A DNA stretch of 64,000 nt, from the NCBI RefSeq assembly GCF_008831285.2, contig NC_045138.2, positions 37,067,115 to 37,131,114 on the forward strand. The letters are read 5' to 3'. Positions 23,231 to 35,100 of the stretch are shown piece after piece. This DNA comes from Nymphaea colorata (lineage: Eukaryota; Streptophyta; Magnoliopsida; Nymphaeales; Nymphaeaceae). Each line of letters opens with the position of its first letter. Positions within the stretch are counted from its first letter, which is position 1. The notes under the pieces were generated by a model. That model had not been told where the DNA came from. It worked only from the letters and a program-made list of their open reading frames with translations, and ran no database searches. The translations under genes were made by a program, and so were the position numbers.

Positions 23231-25171
23231 ATGTCGCCTCAAGGCAGGTCCAAATCGAAGAAGTCCACAAAGGCCACCAAGGAACAGAAAACCCCTTCCA
23301 AAATGGTGAATAGCAATGCGACTGCTGGTATTCCAGCAAATGCATACAACCCTGGGTTTGTCACACTTCACTCACTTGAAACGGTAGCTGTCTCACCTGC
23401 CCCATCACCTCATGGGCGATCCATATCTACTGATGAAACCGATGAACATTCTGGTAGCTCACTTGGAACGGCAGCAGAGTATGACTCCGTCTCTAACAAC
23501 GATAGCTGCTCGGGTGGGTCAGAAGACCTGAAGGACAAGGTCTCTGTTGGTCTTAGGCTAGAACCTCCTCTTGGCTGTCCATCCTCTGGAAATGAGAAGC
23601 GGGACAAGATTCGTCAGAAGAATGAGAGGAAGCATCAGAGACAGAGGGAGCGGCGTGCACAAGAGGTCCATGACCGCTGCAATGGTTACGTGATGTCATG
23701 GAAGCTGGAAGCTCTTTGTCAGCAACTTGTGGCTATGGGATTCTCATCAGATCAAGCAACCATGGCGCTTACCATGAACGACGGCCGCATTGAAGAGTCT
23801 GTTGCATGGCTGTTTGAAGCTGGTGAGGAAGTTCTTGGGGCAGAGGCAAAAATGCCCACAAGAGGTAACCTTAAGTTAGATATAACTGAAGAGCTCTCTC
23901 GAATAGCAGACATGGAAATTACGTTCAAGTGTACGAGGCAGGAGGTTGAACGAGCTGTTGTTGCCTGTGAAGGTGACCTTGAGAAAGCAGCAGAAATTCT
24001 AAAGGCTCACAAACAGGAAGCAAAATCTTCAAAACCTGAAGAGCCTATAGGTTCACCTTCTAGTGGCAGCACCAAGCAAGCAACCTCCGTGCCATTGACT
24101 ATTTTGAAGTCACCGGCGGTTGCCAAATCTGCAGCTTCTCCTCTGGTTATGCGAAGACAAGATGAAAGAGATTTCAACTACACAAAAACGGTTGCAGATC
24201 CTAGCAACAAACAAGTTGCAGCTGCGAAAAGAAGCCAAAGCAAGACAGACTGGGCTAGGACTCTGCGACCGTCCTCCACAGATAAGTTGTGGCCGAGTGC
24301 AAATACGAGTCCCTCTTATTCTCTGGCCACAACCATGCCTGTGTTGCCACTGGCATCAAAGGCATTGCAGCCTGATTCTAGGGTTCTGGTTGGGTCTAAT
24401 GAGAGGAAGACTAATTCTCAGACAGTAACGGTTAGGGAGCCTGTGATTGTTATGCAGCGGCCCCAGTCAGTTTACTCGACGCAACACTCAGCAGCCAGTC
24501 CGCGCGATACTTCAGCAACGGTCGGTTGGAAAACGAAAGGTGGTAGCACCGGCGACCAAACTGGCACTGAAGACACAGTGGCGGTCGGTACCTCGACATC
24601 AATTGCTGGTGCCCAACGCCGTCAGTTAAGTCAGTATCAGCCGTTCATGCCCAGTCCGGTTGATGCAATTGCTGCAAGTTGGAATGCAGCAACTAGCATC
24701 TCCAGAGGTTGTGGTGGATCAGCAGACCAACTGCTACCTGCTAGTGGTGTCTGGAGCGCTCCAGTATCACTCGATTCTTTGCCGTTCGCGCTGGGTTCGT
24801 ACACGGCGCGGAGTTCATCAGGGCCGTATAGTAACCCGTTCTCGGCATCACCAGCAGATTGGAATAGGGGCCGGTTGATGGTGGACTGTGATTACACCAA
24901 CATCGACTGGAGCGTAACACCTTCGTCCTGCATATCTCGGCCGGGTCAAGCAAGGCAAGGTTTTAGCTCGCTGAGTCCAAACAGTCGGCCGTATGAGCCA
25001 TGGTTGGGAACGAGCGACTCAAAGGGCAAGGGTGGCCTGTTTGGCTCCCGGCTGCAGGACGATGGTGTCGCAAGGGAAGGATCCTCTGCGTTGCATGATT
25101 GGACGTCTCCCTTTGCTGGGAAGGATTTGTTCAACCTGCCAAGGCAGATCGTGACTTCTCCGTCTCTTTAA
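23231..25171 (+). CDS. Two-UBA-domain protein, tandem copy 2
   Basis: Intronless coding exon of 646 codons, paralogous to 16187-18160. The start is MSPQGRSKSKKS, placed just after acceptor CAG 23207-23209; frame upstream of it is intron. Kept features: basic Arg/Lys coil (RDKIRQKNERKHQRQRERR), UBA 1 around LCQQLVAMGFSSDQATMAL, a second UBA-like unit from DITEELSRIADMEI to the KAAEILKAHK stretch, QTVTVREPVIVMQRPQS, and the C-terminus CDYTNIDWS...EPWLGTSDSKGKGGLFGS...LHDWTSPFAGKDLF...TSPSL. Differences concentrate in the Ser/Pro/Gln-rich linker, where residues and small gaps vary freely; the domains are nearly unchanged. Both copies are open throughout, so both look functional. A function is not known to me. 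Confidence 0.93.
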   Translation: MSPQGRSKSKKSTKATKEQKTPSKMVNSNATAGIPANAYNPGFVTLHSLETVAVSPAPSPHGRSISTDETDEHSGSSLGTAAEYDSVSNNDSCSGGSEDLKDKVSVGLRLEPPLGCPSSGNEKRDKIRQKNERKHQRQRERRAQEVHDRCNGYVMSWKLEALCQQLVAMGFSSDQATMALTMNDGRIEESVAWLFEAGEEVLGAEAKMPTRGNLKLDITEELSRIADMEITFKCTRQEVERAVVACEGDLEKAAEILKAHKQEAKSSKPEEPIGSPSSGSTKQATSVPLTILKSPAVAKSAASPLVMRRQDERDFNYTKTVADPSNKQVAAAKRSQSKTDWARTLRPSSTDKLWPSANTSPSYSLATTMPVLPLASKALQPDSRVLVGSNERKTNSQTVTVREPVIVMQRPQSVYSTQHSAASPRDTSATVGWKTKGGSTGDQTGTEDTVAVGTSTSIAGAQRRQLSQYQPFMPSPVDAIAASWNAATSISRGCGGSADQLLPASGVWSAPVSLDSLPFALGSYTARSSSGPYSNPFSASPADWNRGRLMVDCDYTNIDWSVTPSSCISRPGQARQGFSSLSPNSRPYEPWLGTSDSKGKGGLFGSRLQDDGVAREGSSALHDWTSPFAGKDLFNLPRQIVTSPSL

Positions 25172-25279
25172 TAAAAATTTAAAAAAGGATAAAGTGGAAT
25201 AGAGATTTCCGTAAAAGAAATAGACAGATTGTGATTTGCCGTTGATGAGTGCTATTGCATGTTGCTGTGAAACGACTGG

Positions 25280-25313
<34 letters not shown>
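25280..25313. repeat. (CT)n microsatellite in UBA gene 2 3'UTR
   Basis: CT-rich run with one CC interruption, about 110 bases after the stop codon; it corresponds in place to the compound repeat behind copy 1. Confidence 0.93.
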
Positions 25314-25318
<5 letters not shown>

Positions 25319-26202
25319 TTTTCTCAGCGTCAATTGTCTGGGGCTATGCAGCTGATGGTTCAGCAAACGGTAAAAGGTACCATTCTCCAGGTTCATCGAT
25401 ATATGGCACGTTCATCCATGGTCACAGAAAACGCATCCATTGTAACATTTGTTTCTATTTTATTTATTTAACGTTTGTTTCTATTTTTTACATTTTTTAG
25501 TTATTGGATTTTTGTTTTCAAAATTTTTTACGTGGTATTTTTAGGATCTTTTCTTTTGTAACTTGTTGAGATTTTACTGATATTTTCCCAAAAAAATAAC
25601 TGATGTATTATATTTAAGAAAAACTTTATCGTTTAAAATCCGCAAGTAGTATTTATTGTAACGGTTTCATCTATTCATCTATAGTATGACTGGAAGGCTA
25701 GCTTCTGCCTACTGCAAAAACGACTTCATTTGTGAGGCAAATTTTCGTTCATTCTTCAAAATAAGATATGCGTTGTTTATTAATAAGATATGCAACATTG
25801 TTTATTAAAAATTTGAATCTTTAAAAAAAATGATGGGAGTATTAAAGGTGAAAGGCTACTGAACGGCCAGCTTTCTTCTTGAAATTGTTCTATGACAAAT
25901 GGATAATGCATTACTAAAATTCAGTTGTCTGTGAGAAGTTGTGGGCATAAAACGTGTAACATTGTTCAATCAATCAGAAAGAATAAGCCGAAACTGTTAA
26001 ACGATTGATATAATCTTAAAGGTTGAAAGTTGGATAAGTAAAATCGATTCGATTTGAGTTGGACAAATTCAGGGCGATTGGAATTGATTTCAGCTAAATA
26101 CAGGTCGAGACTTTCCGCGCTTTTGCTCGGGCCTACCAACAAGGGGGAACATGAGTTATCCCCTTCAGAGAGGAGAGCGAGCTTTTCTTGGAGAGAGATC
26201 TC

Positions 26203-26246
26203 TTTTTTTTTTTTTTGGGGGGGGGGGGGAGGGGGTGGGTGGGTGG
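26203..26246. repeat. Poly-T / poly-G tract with G-quadruplex potential
   Basis: About 14 T followed at 26217 by about 13 G, then AGGGGG, TGGG, TGGG, TGG. Four or more G-runs with one-base loops meet the usual G-quadruplex pattern. It lies between the convergent UBA gene 2 and CMK genes, so it could influence their transcript ends. Confidence 0.85.
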
Positions 26247-26661
26247 TGTTCTTCCAAGAAGTTGAAGTGCAACCAGTTTCAGTTTTATTGGAGCACAATT
26301 TCTTAGCATGAAACTTGAGATTTTCTCATTTGGGATGATGGAACAGGGAGCATGGAGGTAGTCGTTGATCCTAGTGACTTAATATGATCGCTAGTCCTTT
26401 CCATACTGCAATAAAGGTATCACTGCATTATGCAAATTCTCATATATAAAGGAGGTCCACAATTTTGATCTGTTCACACTTTGTCATTGCCAAAATAAGA
26501 AAAGATTATACCTCAACGGAAACTAATTATGCATCACTGATCATGCTTACATCAGGTATCCACTCTCTTGAGCACTAAAATAAACAATTACAGCATTTAC
26601 TTCCATCGTGTTTTACAATCGCTGTATGTCAATTTGTTTATGACACATGATTTGCACTCTA

Positions 26662-29600
26662 TCACCTTGCTGATTTGCTGTCGCTGCTATCATTGCAAGG
26701 CGTGGCCCCAGGCGAGATCGGTTCAGTGTACCATTCATTCTCTCTTCGAGTGAGAAAATATGCCTCTGATAAATTACGTACTAATAATAAATGAGCAGCA
26801 AAAACAACGTATAACAATAAACTTCAGTTTCATCCATCAAACCAAATGCTTACCTGATACAAAGACATTTTGGTATTCGTCATCATCATAGATGAACTGT
26901 GGAGGATCTGGATCTCCAACACCAACTATGGTGCTTCCACTACAGAAAATAAGTCACGTGAACATGCAACCCATCACACATGGACATAATAGCAAAAGAT
27001 AATTCTCTAATGGGAGATAACCAGATGGGATTGTGACTTCTCATTGGAATGGTTGGCGAAATAAATCTTCCTACGTTAAGAAGAACGAATGTGTGGAGAT
27101 CACTTCGATGAGCTTCAGCAGTAAATATCCTATACTTAATGATCCCAAAGGCTTATTCTGCTATCCTATTGTGACTTCAAGGGCTACTTACAACAAATAT
27201 ATTTTGGTTGTTAACTTTTGTACTTGATAGTTTTGCTCAGCCCTATACCGTCTGGGAACTTAAATTGAACTAGGACTACGATGCTGCAGCTTCTATTTGT
27301 AGATACAGATAGCAGGTTTCTTTTTTAATAGTGGTTTTGTATGCCAATTTCGAAGAATACAAGATTTACTCCATAACGTGCCATATCAGCTCTAGGAAAA
27401 TAACAAACCTCCATCAACACCCTTAGTGAACAGTGTCACTTTGCTCTACGCAGCTTCCCCACTTGTTTCACACGATTAATAAATTTATTCATCCAAATGC
27501 TCTTGGCAGCTTCTTCTCGTTTACAGATTACTATCTAAATGAAAACGATTGGTATGCAAAGGAACATGGCCACTTGATGAATATAAAAACTTGATCCTAA
27601 AAAAAAGAAATCGGTAGCCAACAGATTTCAGGTTAATGTACCACCAAGATCCCTTCCAACAGTTCATCTATTCAAAATATACATATGCGTGCAACACCAG
27701 TTGCTTCCCTACAAAAAATGGAGAAACAAATGCCCTATAAGGAGAAAGGTTTACCTTCCTGACATGAAAACAGCAGCATATTGCCCACGCCCTGCAGCAA
27801 GGATCCTTTGCTTCAACTTTTTCAGGGACGGCAAGACTACAAAAGCAGGGGACTCTAGAGAACAGCGGACAATTTCATCAGCTAGCAAGGAAAAATATTA
27901 TTATAAGACTACAAGGTTTCCATCCAAGCATGTAGCATACCCAGGTCATTGATACAGACATCTTGAGAAAACCCACTTTCCCTGATCTTCTCCAACAAGG
28001 ATAAAGGATCAGCTGAGCTAGTCTGGTCTAGGCGAAGGTTCTGCATATTTAGAACACTGTCAAATGAGCACCACACAAGCTTAACAGCAAGAATTGAAGA
28101 TCAGCTCATTTTTACTAACGTACCCTATAAACTTCACCAGTAGGGCAAGCTTCTTGAGGCTTTATTAAAACCAATGGCATATCCATGGGAATTGGTGAAG
28201 GAATATCCTGAACGACCTGGACAGTCCAACTATTCAAACTTTTTAAAAACATAATCTTGAAACAGTTAAACCCTGAACAGCATAGGCATGGTTGAGATGT
28301 AATAGAAAAAGAGATAGGACTACTACCAAATAAGAATAAGCAAATAATAACCCGCGAAGAGATATGCAACAATGTCATTTTTTATTTCTCCTAACAATCA
28401 TTGGTGGCCATGCCTTTAAGGTGCAAAGAGCATACCTCACCCCTACCAGTACAATATGCTGCTCCATGAGAGAAAAAGAAGGGAATATCTGAACCAATCT
28501 CACTTGACCATTCTTGAAGCTCCTTTTCTGTAGCAATGCCTCCAGTAAACTGGTTTGCAGCCCATAATGCAGTAGCAGCATTACTACTTCCACCACCAAG
28601 CCCAGCACCAGAAGGAACCTTTTTGTCAAGATGGATCTGCAGGCATCCGTAAACAATAAGATGGGGCAGTCCAGTTGCTCCACATTCATGTAAAGTTCAC
28701 ACGTTCAAAAAATAATGATGACAAATATTATGAGATCCTAATAGTAGATACCCAGAAGTAGTTGTCAGTGCCTGTCTTCTTTCTGTAAAGATTAAGTGCT
28801 TTGATAATCTGGCAAAGATAACATAGGTCAAAAAATTAGAAAGAACAACCTTTAGGTACATGGAAGTTCATCAGCTTGATGTGAACAGAATTCGCGTATG
28901 GAAATGACAGAGCATGTCCAAAGACTGGTAAATTACAGAGACCTAAGAAATCACAACTAATACAGAGAACATGCCATCATAGGATAATGAAAACATCCAA
29001 TCTACTCTGGCACTTAAATTTGAAATCCAAGTTTTGTTTAAGCTCACCAAATTGCTCTCGTCGAGAGGGATTCCTGGCACATTAGTTGACAACCGGTCTC
29101 TACTTTTTGTCGGGGACAATGAAAACTTAATTGTATCTCCTAAACTGATTACCTGATCACAAAATGAACACAAGGCTAAGAATATTCAAGATAACTTCAT
29201 ACAAAACTCGATCTGGTGTCAGTTTGCACAAGTATATAACGTTTAATCCTGCTCATCCAGAATCTCTGAGAAGTCTAAGGTCTCGTGCAGTGAAAGTGCC
29301 AATAACTTAGTTATGTGACTAATCTTCCTATGACTTTGTTACGAATTCTCAAAAGAACAGCAGATTTAGAATAAGGAAAGCGTAGTCGTACAGGCTTACA
29401 TGAAAAAGAGAAGCTAAATCGTGGTACCCGTCGTCTCTCCTGCTTGTTATTCTCAAGAAGACATTAATCTGGCTTCCACAAGGCGCGATATAATCAAAAC
29501 CAGCAGACAGAAAATTAAAATTGCATTGCTACAAAAGCATCAGAATGGTAAAGCAGGAACATGACGATATGAGCCTATTGAACTAATAATGTGGTACCTT

Positions 29601-29966
29601 ACAAGGAGAAAAAAGTGTCAGCCTTGAAAGTCCTGCCTGCTTATCCACCTCGTCAGCCAACCTATTGATTCTTTCATCTGGGTCATAAACAATCTACGGG
29701 CACATTACCCAGAAAAGGAATAAGTCTCAATAAACAGGAATATGAGACAGAAAGAGATAGAGAGATGGTGGTAGGTTCCAATTCACCTCTATCTGTCTTC
29801 TCTCCGACTTGCTGTCGGAACACACGATTCTGGGGAAGGGGCATTCTCGAAACCGAGAGCTTCGAGAAGTTAACATGGGGAAGAGGAACTTCCGACAGTA
29901 ACGGGCTTCATCTTTCGGTTGTATGGAAAAGCAGAAATGGTGGGGAAAGAGATTCGTGGAGATCAT
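26662..29966 (-). CDS. CMK (ISPE): 4-diphosphocytidyl-2-C-methyl-D-erythritol kinase
   Basis: Plastid MEP-pathway kinase that phosphorylates CDP-methylerythritol with ATP on the way to isopentenyl diphosphate. Eleven exons (minus): 29966-29787, 29693-29598, 29468-29400, 29152-29048, 28808-28752, 28636-28436, 28216-28124, 28040-27941, 27854-27755, 26939-26854, 26765-26662; every join keeps frame, giving 396 codons against roughly 380-400 in other plants. Residues 1-60 are a Ser/Arg-rich plastid transit peptide. Lys92 (SPCK-INVFLRI) begins the GHMP fold; RRDDGYHDLASLFH follows; the ATP loop is VPSGAGLGGGSSNAATAL (about 176-193); catalytic Asp is in EIGSDIPFF (about 219); the GHMP motif 3 is AVFMSGSGSTIVG. 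The C-terminus has the plant extension (LTRRENEWYTEPIS). A six-codon upstream ORF overlaps the start codon. Confidence 0.95.
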
Positions 29967-29983
29967 TGTCGCCGTAATGGCAT
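29963..29983 (-). promoter_or_regulatory. Overlapping upstream ORF (MPLRRQ) in the CMK leader
   Basis: The first ATG upstream of the CMK start opens a six-codon frame whose TGA overlaps the main start as ATGA (main ATG 29966-29964, uORF stop 29965-29963). This arrangement permits termination-reinitiation and could lower translation of CMK. Whether the transcript includes this ATG is not shown by the sequence. Confidence 0.55.
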
Positions 29984-29986
29984 GAA

Positions 29987-30010
29987 CGAGAGAGAGAGAG
30001 AGAGAGAGGA
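29987..30010. repeat. (GA)n tract in the CMK leader
   Basis: A short GA run (CT on the coding strand) directly upstream of the CMK uORF. CT-rich tracts near plant transcription starts often act as initiator-type (Y-patch) elements. Confidence 0.7.
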
Positions 30011-31705
30011 ATCCGCGGACGGCTCCGCAGACGGCTGCTCCTTAGTTTCCGCCGCCCCGTGGAGAAAAAGGTGACGTTTTTTGACAAATCCAATCCGAAA
30101 GCTCATTATGACAATATATTTTATACCGTCCAAACATCAGGGTACATTTTTTGAACCCAACCCTTCTAGCAAAATTCCTTGTGACATAATATATTTTATA
30201 TAACATTACAATGTTAATTGAACATTTTATCATCAAATTCACCATATTATAATACTATTATCATTTTAGTATTAAACATGTGATATATACGTAGTAAATA
30301 TTTGGCATGTCATTCCTCCGGTTAATCGGGTTTCACCTTCTTGACCTGGATCCGCGCTTTATCACACTTTGATTTAGTGAAAAAATCCTCTTCACACCAT
30401 AGTTCTTAGGATTAGGGGCAAATGGATCCAGTACAAGGCTAAATCATGTTTGAATTGGAATTAAACTGGATGAGACAAGATCCAACGACCTCCAATCTTA
30501 CTTAGCTTCAAGTCCAAAAAGTTGCATGTAATAAACTATTTTAGGTGTAGAGTGCTTTATTATAGTGCGACATAAAGGAAGCCTTCTCAATAATGTAAAA
30601 GTCTGAGGTGAAAGCTTGAACCAGATAAATGAATCTCATATTGGAGGCATATAAGTGAGTGGTCGTATTTTTATAAGAAACTCTCCACGTTTTATCCATT
30701 ATGCTTCAATCCATGATGTAGCCAACGGGCGTAAATGGCAGGACTCAGATTCCAAAATCAGATTCAATTAGGATTTGAATTCTTACTAGTATCAACTTCT
30801 TAACTGTATCTGAATCACTTATGAATCCAAGCTAAAATCTGATCCCAATTAGATATTCATGCATCTTTTAAGTTTATTCAAGTTCAGATTCAAATTTGGC
30901 TAATCATATCCGGCTCCGACCTCTGTGACTCATTAGTTCTGAATTCCTTGCCAATAATAATTAATAGGGTAGGCGGGCACTCATTATTTTTTCTACTGTA
31001 ATAACAAAACCAATCTTTTGACCTGTTATTATAATGCTAAACATTAAAGAATATTGATGCAGCCGTTTGTCCTAATGAAAACTTGCGTATTCTACAAATT
31101 TCAATAGTAAAGCACAATCCAATCAAGTGTCCCTGTGTTACAGATAAATGCTCAGGGATGGTCCTAAAGCAAGATTGGTGTCAGCTACTGGATAATACAA
31201 CACCTTACACCTAGCCTATGGTGGACCGTATCCACAATTGCAGCTAAATGACTGTATTGCAAAACCAGAGTCTAACCAGGTTGATTTCAGGCACTTTTTT
31301 GAGAGTAAAAGAAACAAATTGCTTTGCCAAAGTTGCAAATTTCCTGGACAGGGTCGAACTACACACGTTAAAGTCAATTCGTAATTGAATTCGGATACAA
31401 CTAAAATTGACAAAACGCCTATATGAAATTCAACCCATCTGTGTTCTCTAGCTATTAGCCCAGGTCCTAGAAGTGCCGATGAAGTTAGAGGAAGTCGCGG
31501 CTTACAAATGTAAAATTCCACCAGGACTAAGTAATTTCGCGATTTCTTTTAACATAGTCAGGACAATGACAGGAATTATGGGGCATTCCGACAGATGTTG
31601 TATCATGCCGACTGACATCTTAATTCTGGATTTCAGCGCACCCAATGAAGATGGTCAGGTTAATGAGTTTCCAGTAAGTGATTGAGCACCAATGCGCTGC
31701 ATAAC
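30011..31705. other. CMK promoter side and spacer
   Basis: Holds the CMK upstream region. The rest is AT-rich with degenerate repeat-like text (for example around 30730-30900) and no gene I can support. The frame at 31216-31521 (minus) has no recognisable domain. Confidence 0.5.
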
Positions 31706-31828
31706 TCATCCAACCCCATCTACCAATCGGCGGATAAGTTCAAAAGCTTTGGCTGCTATTCCAGCTGACTCACCAACTCGGAGTCCATGAAGTAGTTTCT
31801 CTTGGAGGACATTTTCTGTACTTTTAAA
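31706..31828 (-). other. Coding-like orphan exon downstream of DPE2
   Basis: On the minus strand an acceptor (ATATCTTACAG) precedes a 40-codon open frame with protein-like composition: FKSTENVLQEKLLHG then LRVGESAGIAAKAFE then LIRRLVDGVG, ended by TGA. It lies about 280 bases after the DPE2 stop. A GTGAGA donor inside the last DPE2 exon, after ATTAAAGATCTGGTG, would join it in frame 0 and replace the DPE2 C-terminus. It could also be a pseudogene scrap. I do not recognise the family. Confidence 0.4.
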
Positions 31829-32105
31829 CTGTAAGATATCAGTTCATTACCAATTTAAATGCAAAACCTGTGGCTTATTGTTTATAATAGCAATAGACAA
31901 TATGCAGAAAGAAAGAAAAGCAGCTCCAAACAGATGAAGTATCTTATACATAGCTCATTATTCATATTACAGCTGAAAAGCTAACTGCTGGCAAACTGCA
32001 TCCATGATGATTATTATTAGGCGTCAAATTTTCCAACAGGGTGAGACATGATGCTGACCGTATCCACCGGCACTTATCACTGAGATTCTTATTGTCGTTC
32101 TCCGC

Positions 32106-35100
32106 CTAAGGGGATGATCGACCACTTCTCACCACCAGATCTTTAATGGTCATTGTGAGCTCATTGTCGCTCAATAGTGTCTCCAAACTCACATGCATAC
32201 CTGAAATGTGAGTTGGATAGATCCAACAAACAGAATAAGAGCATGAGATGTAAAAGAACATCTGAAATCATCATGTAGTTTGGAACCGCAAGAGTAGCGT
32301 ATCATTTGTGCAGTTCGGTTAAATGTAGATAAGACACATAGGCCTATAAGCAGCTAAACTCAGTCTTTGTTAATCCTTCAGTAACTAAACGGGACTAAAC
32401 CCATACACAAGTCTAATTTAATGTATTTCAGCATTCACAAATGTGTCTTTAGCTCCTACAGTCAACTGCTTGGAGAAGTACAATGCCATGGGAAGACATG
32501 ACAACCACCAAATAGAAAGAGAGTAAGATCATCAGACCAACTCATCAACTCAGATATGTTTTCAACTCTTTGAACTGCCAAGGTAAGTTATTTTGGACTG
32601 GCAAAGATCTATCCATATGTGTGCCATATGTTTCTCAGAAGGCCCTTACCATGCATCATATATAGGTGTAACCAGGATGGTTACCCAGTAAGGGCCCAAC
32701 TGAATATTACGTTTACCCAGCTTTCTAAGACACAAAGCTGGTGATACCTTATTTTTCTTATGTAAATGTCAAGCCTAGGAATCTTTGATGTGCCTGATAA
32801 AGAAGATGATGATCAGATTCATCCGAGTGCTTTTTCATCTTCCACACGTGTTTCCATCCAAGTTGCTTAGCAAGAGACAATACTGAATATGTGATGCTTC
32901 AAGGGCCTGAGAGTTCACTAGTTTCACCACCCAATGCAGTAACAGTCACTCTAACTAAAGAAAATAAAGTTGAAGAAAAAATGACCGTCAGATGAACAGC
33001 TGGGAAAGCAAAGTGAAAACCAAAACAATAAAAATAGGCTATCTTTTTCACCGAAAAGAGGGTGACCAACTTACGATATCGCCAGTAGTGTTTTGGGTTT
33101 GTTGGGTCATTGATTGTCTCCTCCACTGCAGGTCGGATTGTATATATTTCTTTCAGTGCCAACAGATCCTGCACATGAATAGAAGGTTACCAGTAAATGA
33201 TGCACATTCTCAAATTTCTAACTGTGGGGTTACAGTGAATTGTTTTAGGCAAACAACAATACCTGGAGAGGGAAAATTGCCCACATTGATGGTGACTCAA
33301 AATGCTGCTGTATGATGTTGTATGCGATACTGGGAACACAGGACGAAGGCGGTATACCATCGTCTCCGATTATTTCCTTAAAATATCGTTCTCTTCGTTC
33401 CTCGCTTTCTTCCCACCAAGCACGCAGTGTCGAGCAATCATGACATGATGGTGCACAAACCTGGAAATAGTGAAAGCAGTCTAGTTGAATTATAGTCAGG
33501 TTTGCCTCTCACAGTGATTTATGAAGCAACAATATTTTATTCCCTTCTAGCACATGACCTTGAAAAATGCCAAGGCCAGTTCAAGGACTGTGTATTCTAG
33601 GGTTCCAGGTCATATTCAATAGAATTCTCTAGTCAAACTGGAAAACCTGGATCATGCTTAAAAGAACTTGCTTGGCATCATCAAAGACTCAACAAGATGC
33701 CAGTTGATGCATAAATCCAACTAGTTCACTAGTCTTGAGTCTTGACAGTCATTTTAAAGATGAATTATAACTTACTGTCATGTAGTCATACTTCGATGGG
33801 ATACCAAACTCGAGACCCAGGTCGCTAGGCATCCGCTGAATGCGGAGTCCAATTATACCAAGCTCTTGCATAACCTGAACAGGGCACCCAAGGTCAATAA
33901 ATAAGCAAAGATGCTTACAGTAACGGATGAGTAGAAAGAACATACAGGATGAACACATGAAGGAATAAGTCCAAGATCTTCTCCACAAGCTAACATATTT
34001 GATGAGTTCAAGAGGGCAGGTAGGGTCTTCAGTGCATTTTTACGCCAAAGGATTTCTTGCCGGTGGAAATAATACTCATAATATAATCTTCTCAGTACAT
34101 TTTTACTGCATGACAAGAAAATAATGCATGAGGCCAGATTTTTAATTTGACAAGAAATAGAACAACCAAAACTTATTTAGAGATAAATAGAGAGATCCAT
34201 CATAAGTGATAATAAACTTATTTAAAAGAGAGAGGAACCCATAAATCTTTCCTAACACCAGCAAGAGCACATGATGCTCTAGTAAATTACAAAATGATGA
34301 AAAACCAAGAATTAAGGTAGATAATAATAATTCTAGTAATTACAACAAAAGAAAAAACAGCAGCAATAATAAAAATAATATCATTAATATTATAGTAATT
34401 TTATTGTTACCAAACATTGACTGGGCCCAATTCAAGTACCTGTGATCGTCTAAATCTTTAAAGCTAGATGTATCTTCCATATTAAATCGAGGATAAAATT
34501 TTCTTGTATCTTCTTCATCTCTAATAAGAACAACATTCTGCAAATAAAACCAATCAGCATATTTCCAAGTGACAGTTGCACTAATCCTGAGGTAAGAAAT
34601 GCAGAACTGTAGTAACTGTATCTTCAAAAGAATCACGGAAACTATTTAATAAGATACCTTTAAAAGATCAAAAAGATCATTTTGTATTTTGTTCTCTTGC
34701 TCTATCCACAAGATCCTTTCGGTGGCTGACTTAAGCTTGGCAGCAATTCTTTTTTCCGTGTTGCAGTCCTCCTTGAACTGGAATTGTCATTAAGAATGAG
34801 CTTTGCTCATTTTTCTACAGGAAGAGTGAACAAAATGAAAGAAACAAGGTCTTGTGCATTTTATTTCTAAAAATCTATTGATCCATGAATTTAACAGATA
34901 AACGCATGGACATCTAGGAATCTTGAAACCTTCTCAGCAGAAGAATTTGTAAGTGCAGGGTGAGACATCCTAAATTACTGAATATGTTTCCTATGAAGTA
35001 CGAACAAACATCCTAGACTTATAGCTTTTCAGTTATGTGTTCTGTTAGTTTTTCAAAGGAGGCAGCAGTTTGGAGGATCTGTAATAAACCTACCACAAAA

